The notes beneath the pieces were generated by a model, which worked only from the letters and a program-made list of their open reading frames with translations, was not told where the DNA came from and did not search any database. This document shows positions 35,719 through 43,528 of a stretch of 64,000 nucleotides of DNA, piece after piece (positions within the stretch are counted from its first letter, which is position 1; every line of letters starts with the position of its first letter). A program made the position numbers and the translations under genes. The DNA lies in contig JAUNPJ010000009.1 of assembly GCA_030536755.1 (NCBI GenBank), forward strand, positions 1 through 64,000. The letters run 5' to 3'. The DNA is from Eubacteriales bacterium (lineage in GTDB: Bacteria > Bacillota > Clostridia > Lachnospirales > Lachnospiraceae).

Positions 35719-36647
35719 TTTAAGAACTCCTCAATCTCCTGCCACGCTTCTCTTGCTTCTTTCATCTTCTTCATTCCCAGCTGGAACACATGAAACATCC
35801 CTTCGTAGACAGACAGCTGCACCTGACATCCTGCCTGTCTTGCTTTTTTCGCCGCTTCTGTGCTGTCACTCAAAAGCATTTCGATGCTTCCCACCTGAAA
35901 CAGCATCGGCGGAAGTCCCTCATAATTTCCAAACAACGGGGAAATATATGGATTTTCCGGGTCTCTGCCGCCGTAATACGCATTGCTGTAGAGCATACTA
36001 TCCGTCGTATTTCCAAACAGTGGATCTTTCTCAAAATTCGTCTGATACGATTCTCCCGATACGGTAAGATCCGTCCACGGAGACATCAGTACCAGTTTTT
36101 TCGGAAGAGGCTCTTCATGGTCACGCAGATAGAGCGTAAGAGCAAGAGCAAGTCCGCCTCCTGCGGAATCACCTGCGATCACAATCTGATCTCCCGTATA
36201 TCCTTTTTCCAAAAGCCAGCGATACGCGGCACAGGCATCTTCCAGCGCCGCAGGAAAAGGATCTTCCGGCGCTACACGGTAATCAACGGACAATACGGAA
36301 CGCTCCCCCGCCATCTTTGCATAAAGCACAGCAAAGTCCCGGTAAGCATTGCGCATTTTTCCGATATAACCGCCGCCGTGAAGCTGCAAAACAATCTCAC
36401 GGCCTTCCTGCTCTCCATGGGGAGTCAACAGTTCCATGGAAAACTTCGGCATCTGAATCGGCATCAACAAAAATTCTTTCGGACAATGCCATGCATGCTC
36501 CACCTCCGCCACTTTTTTTCGAAACGTGCCATCCTGAATCAGCGGACCGATTCCATGCAAAGAAGTAGCCAGTGCAATCGCATTTCTTGACACCATTGCC
36601 GCCAGGCTGATCTGTTCTTTTTCTTCTTTTCTTTTTTGTTTTTCCAA
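35712..36647 (-). CDS. Alpha/beta-hydrolase, hormone-sensitive-lipase family esterase
   Basis: A 311-residue serine esterase. LHGGGYIGKMRNAYRDF at about 90-106 is the HGGG oxyanion motif of the HSL family. GDSAGGGLAL near 159 carries the nucleophile, and the catalytic Asp and His lie in SDSTEAAKKAR and GMFHVF near the C-terminus. There is no signal peptide. It is the last of three genes (acyltransferase, membrane protein, esterase) with small gaps, which suggests acylation and deacylation of a common, unknown substrate. Confidence 0.88.
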   Translation of the reverse strand: MEKQKRKEEKEQISLAAMVSRNAIALATSLHGIGPLIQDGTFRKKVAEVEHAWHCPKEFLLMPIQMPKFSMELLTPHGEQEGREIVLQLHGGGYIGKMRNAYRDFAVLYAKMAGERSVLSVDYRVAPEDPFPAALEDACAAYRWLLEKGYTGDQIVIAGDSAGGGLALALTLYLRDHEEPLPKKLVLMSPWTDLTVSGESYQTNFEKDPLFGNTTDSMLYSNAYYGGRDPENPYISPLFGNYEGLPPMLFQVGSIEMLLSDSTEAAKKARQAGCQVQLSVYEGMFHVFQLGMKKMKEAREAWQEIEEFLNA

Positions 36648-36681
36648 ATAATCAACTCCTATATCTTATGTGTTTCCATCT

Positions 36682-37362
36682 TTATATGTGAAATTTTCTC
36701 TTCAGCTCGTTTTTAGCTTTGCGGTCTCCGATAATCATCGTTCCGCTCCACAAAAGAACAGACAGCCCAAGTGCCGTCCATGCCAGCACAATATGGTGAA
36801 AAAAGCCCGTAAAATGCAGCACCACATCAATGATGCTCAAAAACACAGCTGCCAGCTGCATCAGCACATAATTCTGCCAGCTCGATGAATTGATTGCCAT
36901 ACAGATCACAATGGCCGCTACCAGGCCATAAATCATACAGGGAAGTCCGAATTCCAGTGACCATCCCCTCCATCCGAGCGAAACATCAATCAGAAGCAGC
37001 AATCCCATCACGACAAAAATCTGCATATAAATCTTTCGGATATGCCCCTGTCTGCGGCTGAGCAGATCCCACAAAGTCAGAATCAGATACGCGATGATTC
37101 CCCCTGTAATGGCTGACCAGCATTTTGGAAACGACGAAAAAGTCAGGTAATTTGCTAAAATCAAAGCAGCTTCCAGAACAAGTGACAGAAACAAGAGAAT
37201 CCTTCCGGCCCTGCGGAATTTCCTCGTTTTCTGTTTCACATTTGGATAATCTCCTGTCTGCTCCTCCTCTCTCTGCCCTTCCTCCGTCAGCACCGTATGA
37301 CACAGAGGACAGATCAACGTGTCATCTATGACTTTGACACCGCAGCGTTTACATTTATTCAT
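36682..37362 (-). CDS. Zinc-ribbon membrane protein (DUF6320-like)
   Basis: A 226-residue protein. The N-terminus is a CxxC..CxxC zinc ribbon (CKRCGVKVIDDTLICPLCH, residues 4-22), followed by an acidic linker and six predicted membrane helices from about 52 to 210. I recall this pairing as DUF6320, next to the same acyltransferase in other Lachnospiraceae; that is from memory. The function is unknown. Its position, 17 bases after the acyltransferase, suggests it presents or transports that enzyme's substrate. Confidence 0.72.
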   Translation of the reverse strand: MNKCKRCGVKVIDDTLICPLCHTVLTEEGQREEEQTGDYPNVKQKTRKFRRAGRILLFLSLVLEAALILANYLTFSSFPKCWSAITGGIIAYLILTLWDLLSRRQGHIRKIYMQIFVVMGLLLLIDVSLGWRGWSLEFGLPCMIYGLVAAIVICMAINSSSWQNYVLMQLAAVFLSIIDVVLHFTGFFHHIVLAWTALGLSVLLWSGTMIIGDRKAKNELKRKFHI

Positions 37363-37379
37363 TCAAATTCCTCCTCTGC

Positions 37380-38666
37380 CTATTCTTCATACACACCATT
37401 TGTTTCAATTGCAACGTTTAACCCGTCCTCCGCAAGACTGCGGAAAAATTCCTTCTGTACAGAAGTGTCCTTCAAAAGTGAGCTGAATGTAAAGACGAGT
37501 TCATCCCCGTACGAGCTCACAGTTCCCTTGATATTCTGCCCTGTAGAAGGGGATAAGATTACCTGAAACCGGCGGATATACGACCGATATTCTTCTTTTA
37601 CCGCAAAACCGCCCATGTTCGTAAGGGTTGTCGTCGTTCCTTTCGCACTGTTTAGATAAACCAGCCGGATCGCCGGTTTTTTCAGAAAAAGCGGGACAGC
37701 CCGAAGAGCAAGATTTTTCTGATTCGATACATTATAAGAAATCAGCTTTTCCAGATTTTCTTTTGTAATACGGCTTCGAAGTTCCTGCTGCACCAGTTTC
37801 ATCACCTCTGCGCGCTCATAATGTTCCTTTTCCGGCAGAAAAGGAATACTCACCATCGCAAAAAAGTTGCGGGTTGTCATCGATTCAAAAAATGGCCGCA
37901 GATTAACCGGAATACACAGCACAATCGGCTCCTTCGAAGAGTTTCCATGCAGATAACCCTTGTAAATACTGTACACATAAATACCAGACAGATATTCATT
38001 GATACTCATGGAAAGCTCCTTCGCCTTTTTCTTGACTTCTTGCAAAGACATGTAGCCGTGAATCACACCAAGCTCTCCCCGCACCAGTTTTTCCCCTTTC
38101 ATATGAACAGCCGGCGGTGCCTGGTATCCCTTCTTTGCAATTTTTTTATAATTTTTCAGATAACTGTCCTCCGTGTCCAGTGAGGTATCGTCGGAGAGCC
38201 GGTCACTCGTCTCACCCGAAATCTCCGGATATCGAAGTCTGAGATACTGGTACGTCAGTTCACGCAGAAAATTGGCAGCCCCCATTCCATCTGCAAGTAC
38301 ATGAAATACTTCCAGATTGATCCTGCTTTTATAATAAGTCACCCGAAAAAGGTAATTTTTGTTTCCATGTGGTTCGATAAAGCGGCAGGGAAACTCCTCT
38401 TCCTCCCGTACCACAGGCTTTCCTCTTGTATTCGTCTCAAAATAGTACCAGAACATTCCCGTCCGCATGCGGACATTCATATTGTCAAACCAGGGCAAAA
38501 CACGTTCCAGTGCTTCCTGAAGATGACTCTGGCTGATTTCTTCTGTCAATGTAATACTGATTCTATATACATTTGTCATCGTTTCATTGGCAATGACTGG
38601 AAAAAGATTCGCGGTATTGTCCAGCTTTTCCCAGCCGATTTCTTTTTTTCTGGCCTTGTTTTTCAT
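37380..38666 (-). CDS. Condensation/alcohol-acetyltransferase-like acyltransferase
   Basis: A 428-residue cytosolic protein of the CoA-dependent acyltransferase (condensation) superfamily. FHVLADGMGA at 121-130 is the HxxxDG catalytic motif, with His122. A second family mark, PVNLRPFF near 265, is the wax-ester-synthase/condensation solvent-channel segment, and NMGGF lies near 352. The superfamily joins acyl groups to alcohols or amines; the substrate here is unknown. It is first in the three-gene unit. No carrier domain or peptide synthetase is nearby, so a polyketide or peptide role is unlikely. Confidence 0.8.
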   Translation of the reverse strand: MKNKARKKEIGWEKLDNTANLFPVIANETMTNVYRISITLTEEISQSHLQEALERVLPWFDNMNVRMRTGMFWYYFETNTRGKPVVREEEEFPCRFIEPHGNKNYLFRVTYYKSRINLEVFHVLADGMGAANFLRELTYQYLRLRYPEISGETSDRLSDDTSLDTEDSYLKNYKKIAKKGYQAPPAVHMKGEKLVRGELGVIHGYMSLQEVKKKAKELSMSINEYLSGIYVYSIYKGYLHGNSSKEPIVLCIPVNLRPFFESMTTRNFFAMVSIPFLPEKEHYERAEVMKLVQQELRSRITKENLEKLISYNVSNQKNLALRAVPLFLKKPAIRLVYLNSAKGTTTTLTNMGGFAVKEEYRSYIRRFQVILSPSTGQNIKGTVSSYGDELVFTFSSLLKDTSVQKEFFRSLAEDGLNVAIETNGVYEE

Positions 38667-38833
38667 ATTCTCTTTCTTCCTTTCTATTCACTATATTAAC
38701 ACAGGAAAAAAGATTTTCCTATAGAGAAACCATACTTCTGTTTTCCGTATACTTTGCAGTCCCTTCCACATACTATAAATTATAGAAACACAATTCACAA
38801 ACGTTAATCAATTCATCCAAAGGAGGCTTTTCC

Positions 38834-39034
38834 ATGTCAGACAAAGATTATCGCGTATTTTACGACAATTATATGAAAACAAACGCAGCCACGGAGGCCA
38901 CAGGGCTCATCCACTCTGCTGCTGATTCCGACGAAGAATGGGACGCTTATCGTGAAATTTTTGACTTTGAACCTGCCTGCCATCACAAACCGGGCATTCT
39001 CACAGAGAACACCGAAGAAATAAAAAAAGATTAA
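38834..39034 (+). CDS. Small acidic hypothetical protein, 66 residues
   Basis: ATG 38834 has a strong AAAGGAGG with a 7-base spacing. The sequence is acidic and soluble, with DEEWDAYREIFDFEP in the middle and no Cys pair or membrane helix. I do not recognise a family. The good ribosome site and position between divergent genes make it likely real. Confidence 0.55.
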   Translation: MSDKDYRVFYDNYMKTNAATEATGLIHSAADSDEEWDAYREIFDFEPACHHKPGILTENTEEIKKD

Positions 39035-39041
39035 AAAACAG

Positions 39042-39069
39042 TTGCATTTTTCAAATTCCGTGGTATAGT
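39042..39069 (+). promoter_or_regulatory. Promoter of the hemolysin-III gene
   Basis: TTGCAT (39042-39047), 16 bases, TATAGT (39064-39069), 70 bases before the ATG. A 29-bp dyad lies just downstream in the leader. Confidence 0.6.
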
Positions 39070-39080
39070 ATTACAAAAAG

Positions 39081-39109
39081 CTATATGTAGTTTTCGAAAC
39101 TACATATAG
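39081..39109 (+). repeat. 29-bp near-perfect dyad in the hemolysin-III leader
   Basis: CTATATGTAGTTT and AAACTACATATAG form perfect 13-base arms around TCG. The right arm overlaps a second dyad, ACTAC-ATATA-GTAGT. No T-tract follows, so it is not a terminator. An operator for a BlaI/CopY-like repressor (TACAnnTGTA-like) or an RNA hairpin is possible. Confidence 0.55.
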
Positions 39110-39138
39110 TAGTAAAACTTACTTGGAGGCGATTGCAT

Positions 39139-39801
39139 ATGAAACTAAAACTGAAAGATCCAGGAAGTGCCATTACCCACGGAATCGCAGCGCTTCTGGC
39201 CATAGCTGCCGCTGCACCGCTGCTGATTCGGGCAGCACGTGAACCCGATCATCTTCACGTATTTGCCCTCGGCGTATTTATTCTGACTATGATTTTCTTA
39301 TATACAGCCAGTACCCTTTACCACTCGGTAGATTCCACTGAGAAGGTAAACCGAAGACTGCGCAAGCTGGATCACATGATGATTTCCATTATGATCGCTG
39401 GAAGCTACACACCAGTCTGCCTGATTGTACTGCACAACAAAACAGGTTACGTCCTGTGTGCCATCGTATGGATTGCAGCCATTGCAGGCGTTTTGCTCAA
39501 GGCCTTATGGATCACCTGCCCCAAATGGGTATCTTCCGCACTGTACATCGGAATGGGATGGCTGTGCGTGCTAGCTTTTGTGCCGATCTTCCACCATCTT
39601 CCGCGTGCAGGCTTTGGATGGCTTCTGGCCGGAGGCATTATCTACACCATCGGAGGTGTGATCTACGGTCTGAAGCTGCCTTTGTTCAATGCCAGACACA
39701 AGAACTTCGGTTCACATGAGATTTTTCATATTTTTGTGATGCTCGGAAGTGCATGTCACTTTGTAGTGATGTACTGTTTCGTAGCACCCATGCCTATCTA
39801 A
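39139..39801 (+). CDS. Hemolysin III / PAQR-family membrane protein (TrhA-like)
   Basis: ATG 39139, with TTGGAGG upstream, gives a 220-residue protein with seven predicted membrane helices. Family marks are the metal-site residues in STLYHSVDS near 62, LDHMMISIMIAGSYTPVC near 80-97 and the C-terminal HEIFHIFVMLGSACHF. Bacterial members influence membrane lipid homeostasis; haemolysis is largely historical naming. It stands alone between its own promoter and a terminator. Confidence 0.9.
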   Translation: MKLKLKDPGSAITHGIAALLAIAAAAPLLIRAAREPDHLHVFALGVFILTMIFLYTASTLYHSVDSTEKVNRRLRKLDHMMISIMIAGSYTPVCLIVLHNKTGYVLCAIVWIAAIAGVLLKALWITCPKWVSSALYIGMGWLCVLAFVPIFHHLPRAGFGWLLAGGIIYTIGGVIYGLKLPLFNARHKNFGSHEIFHIFVMLGSACHFVVMYCFVAPMPI

Positions 39802-39807
39802 AGCAGC

Positions 39808-39852
39808 AAAACAGCCCGACTCACTCCTCACAGGAATGAATCAGGCTGTTTT
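39808..39852. terminator. Bidirectional terminator between convergent genes
   Basis: AAAACAGCC pairs with GGCTGTTTT, and the inner arms ACTCACTCCT/AGGAATGAAT continue the stem with two C-A positions. T-tracts are present on both strands. It covers the stop codon of the GIY-YIG gene. Confidence 0.7.
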
Positions 39853-40075
39853 TCTGTGCTGCCGTCAATTGTTTGATGGCGTATTCTCTTCGCATGGCCT
39901 CTTCTTTCGTCAAAAATGCTTCGTAATACACCAGTTCCACCGGCCTGTGACTTTTCGTATATTTTGCTCCTTTTCCGGCGTTGTGATTGGACACACGCCT
40001 GTCCAGGTCATTCGTCCATCCCGTGTACAGACTCCCGTCTCTGCACCTTACCATATATGTATAACTGTACTTCAT
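39821..40075 (-). CDS. GIY-YIG nuclease domain protein (UPF0213 type)
   Basis: ATG 40075 follows AGGGAGGG at a good spacing and gives 84 residues. YTYMVRCRDGSLYTGWT holds the diverged GIY..YIG pair, with Arg in DLDRRVSNHN and the catalytic Glu in YYEAFLTKEEAMRREYAIK. These stand-alone domains are common in Firmicutes, and their cellular role is unclear. The longer upstream frame is unlikely to be translated. Confidence 0.88.
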   Translation of the reverse strand: MKYSYTYMVRCRDGSLYTGWTNDLDRRVSNHNAGKGAKYTKSHRPVELVYYEAFLTKEEAMRREYAIKQLTAAQKNSLIHSCEE

Positions 40076-40298
40076 TTTCCCTCCCTGTAAACGTTCTATG
40101 TAAAAGGCCGCCGACAGCGCCTGCAGCCTTCCTATATGATCAAGCAATCGACAAACCTCGTATTTCACTCAAAAACATACCGAATGTAATTGTTTCGATT
40201 GCGTTTTTTCGGTCTGCCGTATACTTTATTATACGTCAGCTATCCTGATCTGTGAATCAAAACGTTACTGTTCACTCCGTTCACAGTAACATCAAAGC

Positions 40299-41087
40299 TT
40301 ATGGAAGATACGTGATTGGGTCAATGGGTGTTCCATCCTTGCTCATTGCAAAATACAGATTTGTGCCCTCCACACTGTAATATTTCGTCGGCTGTGCAAC
40401 ATATCCCAGAATCGTTGACTGTCCGACCGTCTGCCCTTCCTGCACAAGAACATTCTCAAGCTGTCCATAAGAAGCACGGTATCCATTCCCCATATCCAAT
40501 GTAACCGTTGTACCGGTCTCCGCATCCTCACGAACCGATTCTACCGTGCCATTGGCCGCCGCCAGCACCTCAGAACCTTCTGCAGCGGAAATTACGATTC
40601 CAGGACTATATTTGTAAACATCCAGTGTTGGATAATAAATCGTCTGATCCATGCTGTAATCCAACAGCACATCACCGGACAGCGGCCAGATCATCAGGGT
40701 ATCCTCTGTAAAATCCACGACCGGAATCGCTGCTGCCGCCGGTTCCTGTTCCATTTCCACTGTCTCCTGCGGTATTTCTGCTTCTGCGGTCTCCCACTCT
40801 GCCGTTTCGCTGTCCGCCTGTGCCAACTCCTCCGACGATGAATCCAGCTGTGCATCTTCCGTCATCTGAGCTTCCACCTGTGATGTATCCGCATCCACCA
40901 TAGGCTCCTCTTCCTCCTCAGAAAACTTCGCCTGCTCTTCTTCCCACTGTGCTTCTTTTTGCTGTGCCAGCTCCTTTTGCTCTCTTCCTTTACTACCGGA
41001 CTGGTATACCGTAATTCCCAGTGCCACAATCACCGCCAAAAGTGCCCCATTCACAACAATTCGTATGGTTCTTTCTTTTCTCGTCAT
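40299..41087 (-). CDS. spoIIQ: SpoIIQ-like LytM-domain sporulation protein
   Basis: A 262-residue protein with one N-terminal membrane helix (10-28), a long Glu-rich linker (40-125) and a C-terminal LytM/M23 fold (about 130-260). The expected zinc ligands are missing: the region of the first His reads VYKYSPGIV and that of the HxH reads TNLYFAMSKDG. It is therefore a non-catalytic LytM domain, as in Bacillus SpoIIQ, which binds SpoIIIAH across the engulfment membranes. Its position beside spoIID supports this role. A general cell-division LytM protein is the alternative. Confidence 0.8.
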   Translation of the reverse strand: MTRKERTIRIVVNGALLAVIVALGITVYQSGSKGREQKELAQQKEAQWEEEQAKFSEEEEEPMVDADTSQVEAQMTEDAQLDSSSEELAQADSETAEWETAEAEIPQETVEMEQEPAAAAIPVVDFTEDTLMIWPLSGDVLLDYSMDQTIYYPTLDVYKYSPGIVISAAEGSEVLAAANGTVESVREDAETGTTVTLDMGNGYRASYGQLENVLVQEGQTVGQSTILGYVAQPTKYYSVEGTNLYFAMSKDGTPIDPITYLP

Positions 41088-41158
41088 ATTCTTTCACCTC
41101 TGCTTTTATCAATTTCCTGCATTTGTAGTATTAGCATTGCCAGAATATACGAGTCTAT

Positions 41159-41977
41159 TCAGTGAATTTCCATCCCGGGAAAATAATATGTGAGAATCTC
41201 TATGTAATTTTGTCCTTCTTTTGCCATCACACCGGCACCATACTGACTCAAGCCAAGTCCATGTCCCGTTCCCTTACAAAAAATACGAAGCTTTCCATCC
41301 GTCTTTTTCACAGAAAATGCACTGGAAGGCAGCTCAAGCTGCTTTCGCAGCTGCTCCCCTGACATCAGTTCTCCTCCCACACGGACCTCCATTACATAAC
41401 CGCTGCTGTCTTTTGACACAATCGAAATATTTTTCTGAAAATCTGTGGGATAGTCAAATGTCTGCAAAAAATTCTCTGCATTCCGATCCTGAAGACTTTT
41501 CACAGAAGCGAGATACGCATAGGAACTGTCATGCAGAACTTCTTCTCCGCTTCGTGTATGCCCGCTGCTTACCTGATGATACGGAACCCATCGTGCTTCC
41601 TCTTTCCAGGTAAGAATCTCTCCAGCAGCCTGTGCAGCCTCCTGATAAATGCCATAATTTTTCAAAAATTTTTTCCGGGCTTCTTTGGCAGAATAATACA
41701 CTGCCAGGTTTTGATACAGCTCCTTTCTCTGTTTTTCATCCATTCCCGCCGCTTCATAATTGGTCCGTGCCAGAACCGTCTGTGCCTTTATCAACTCAGC
41801 AGGAGCCTGTTCACTGATCTGCGCCCCAACTGCCAGCGGGACATAACGTTCACAGGCCGTCCGACAGCCGCCAAAACATTCTGCTCCTGACAGAGCCAGG
41901 ACTGCCAGAAACGGCAGAAACAGAGACATCCCATAAAGGTACGCAAGAAAAACAACAAATTTCTTCATGATTCCCAT
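41159..41977 (-). CDS. spoIID: Stage II sporulation protein D
   Basis: A 272-residue lytic transglycosylase that helps engulf the forespore. An N-terminal hydrophobic signal/anchor (6-32) is followed by the SpoIID domain. Its C-terminus carries FCKGTGHGLGLSQYGAGVMAKEG and ILTYYFPG, the family signature. The typical ARTN motif is seen in LARTNYEA. A sigma-E-like promoter lies upstream. The spoIIQ-like gene follows after 71 bases. Confidence 0.93.
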   Translation of the reverse strand: MGIMKKFVVFLAYLYGMSLFLPFLAVLALSGAECFGGCRTACERYVPLAVGAQISEQAPAELIKAQTVLARTNYEAAGMDEKQRKELYQNLAVYYSAKEARKKFLKNYGIYQEAAQAAGEILTWKEEARWVPYHQVSSGHTRSGEEVLHDSSYAYLASVKSLQDRNAENFLQTFDYPTDFQKNISIVSKDSSGYVMEVRVGGELMSGEQLRKQLELPSSAFSVKKTDGKLRIFCKGTGHGLGLSQYGAGVMAKEGQNYIEILTYYFPGMEIH

Positions 41978-42039
41978 CGTTTTTCTCTTTCAGAATAGTC
42001 TATGTAAAAACAAGCCTTTTCTATGCATTTTTCTTTTCT

Positions 42040-42067
42040 TATGTATACAGCTTTCGTATAAATATGA
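42040..42067 (-). promoter_or_regulatory. Sigma-E-like promoter of spoIID
   Basis: Minus-strand TCATATT (42067-42061), 13 bases, TATACATA (42047-42040) resembles the mother-cell sigma-E pattern. It abuts the divergent trkA promoter element at 42065-42073. Confidence 0.55.
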
Positions 42068-42073
42068 TATAAT
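42065..42073 (+). promoter_or_regulatory. Extended -10 element of the trkA-trkH promoter
   Basis: TGATATAAT is an extended -10 (TGnTATAAT). No good -35 is present 17 bases upstream. The leader would be about 78 bases and contains the hairpin at 42098-42126. Confidence 0.55.
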
Positions 42074-42097
42074 ATCGTGAGATATTTTATTACACAG

Positions 42098-42126
42098 CTG
42101 ATTTCTGCATGGACTGCAGAAATCAG
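42098..42126 (+). promoter_or_regulatory. Perfect 11-bp hairpin in the trkA leader
   Basis: CTGATTTCTGC and GCAGAAATCAG pair perfectly around a 7-base loop. It is not followed by T residues and lies 20 bases before the ribosome site. It does not resemble the c-di-AMP riboswitch. RNA stability or a protein-binding role is possible. Confidence 0.55.
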
Positions 42127-42156
42127 ACACTATAATCTGTAATATTGGAGGAAGAA

Positions 42157-43515
42157 ATGAATATAATCATTGTTGGCTGCGGCAAGGTCGGAAGCACTCT
42201 GACCGAACAGCTGAGTAAAGAAGATAACAGCATCTGTGTCATTGATCAGAACCCAGATGTCGTGCATTATCTGACATCTGAATACGATGTCATGGGAATG
42301 GTTGGAAATGGCTCCAGCTACAGCGTTCTGGCTGAGGCAGGAATCGAAGATGCTGACCTGCTCATCGCCGTAACAGAATCTGATGAGCTCAACCTCTTAT
42401 GCTGTGTCATTGCAAGAAAAGCCGGAAAATGTCAGACCATCGCCCGTGTACGCAATCCGGTATACAGTGAAGAACGAAAGTTTCTCCAGCAGGAACTGGG
42501 ACTTTCCATGATCATCAATCCGGAATTTACCGCGGCAGTCGAGATTTCGCACCTACTTTGTTTTCCCAATGCCCTTGGCATTGATACCTTCTCCAGAGGA
42601 AGAGCGGAAATGCTTCGTTTCCGTATTCCGCAGGACAGTATCCTGCATAATCTGGCACTGAAGGATTTCTCTTCTACCTTTCGCTGCGATGTCCTGATCT
42701 GTGCCGTTGACCGCGACAATCAGGTCTATATTCCTTCGGGTGATTTTGTTTTGAAATCAGGAGATATTATTTCCATTATCTCCGCCAGACAAAATGCGGT
42801 AGAATTTTTCCGCAAAATCCGCATCAAAACCACTCAGGTCAAAAATACCATGATTATCGGCGGCGGCAAGATTGCGATCTACCTGACAAAAATCCTTACA
42901 AAACTTGGCATTTCCGTCAAAATCATTGAACAGGATTTAAAACGCTGTGAAATACTCAGCGAAGCGCTTCCGGATGCCACGATCATTCATGGAGACGGCA
43001 GCAAAGAAAATGTGCTGATGGAAGAGCGCATTGACCAGATGGATTCCTTCATTGCCATGACTAACTTTGACGAGGAGAATATCCTTCTTTCTCTTTTTGC
43101 CAAGAAAAAAGTCCGAAGCAAGGTTGTCACCAAAATCAATCGTCTGCAGCTGAATGAGGTCATCCATAATCTGGATCTGGACAGCGTTGTTTATCCCAAA
43201 CACCTGACTGCACACCGCATCCTTCAGTATGTGCGTGCAACAAAAAATTCCATCGGAAGCAACGTCCAAACCTTATACCGCATGTATGACGATCGTGTAG
43301 AAGCTCTGGAATTTAACATTCACGAAAACCCGAGACTTACCGGAATCCCTCTTGCAAAGCTGAATTTAAAATCAGATCTGCTGATCTGCTGTATTACCCG
43401 CGATGACAAGGTCATCATCCCCGGCGGTCAGGATAAGATTCTCCCGGGAGATACTGTTATCGTTGTAACCACAAGACTGGGACTTCAGGACGCCCAGGAT
43501 ATCATTCAAGATTAG
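42157..43515 (+). CDS. trkA: Trk system potassium uptake protein TrkA
   Basis: ATG 42157 with TGGAGGAAG upstream gives 452 residues. Two RCK units follow one another. Each has a Rossmann NAD-binding loop (IVGCGKVGSTL at 4-14 and IIGGGKIAIYL near 232) and a TrkA-C domain, ending VIPGGQDKILPGDTVIVV. The protein gates the TrkH channel from the cytosolic side in response to nucleotides. trkH starts 13 bases downstream, forming one operon. Confidence 0.95.
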   Translation: MNIIIVGCGKVGSTLTEQLSKEDNSICVIDQNPDVVHYLTSEYDVMGMVGNGSSYSVLAEAGIEDADLLIAVTESDELNLLCCVIARKAGKCQTIARVRNPVYSEERKFLQQELGLSMIINPEFTAAVEISHLLCFPNALGIDTFSRGRAEMLRFRIPQDSILHNLALKDFSSTFRCDVLICAVDRDNQVYIPSGDFVLKSGDIISIISARQNAVEFFRKIRIKTTQVKNTMIIGGGKIAIYLTKILTKLGISVKIIEQDLKRCEILSEALPDATIIHGDGSKENVLMEERIDQMDSFIAMTNFDEENILLSLFAKKKVRSKVVTKINRLQLNEVIHNLDLDSVVYPKHLTAHRILQYVRATKNSIGSNVQTLYRMYDDRVEALEFNIHENPRLTGIPLAKLNLKSDLLICCITRDDKVIIPGGQDKILPGDTVIVVTTRLGLQDAQDIIQD

Positions 43516-43528
43516 GAAAGTAGTAGTT

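Noticed and set aside
42074-42156. c-di-AMP (ydaO) riboswitch before trkA
   Set aside because: The leader is only about 80 bases and has one simple hairpin without the conserved ydaO blocks.
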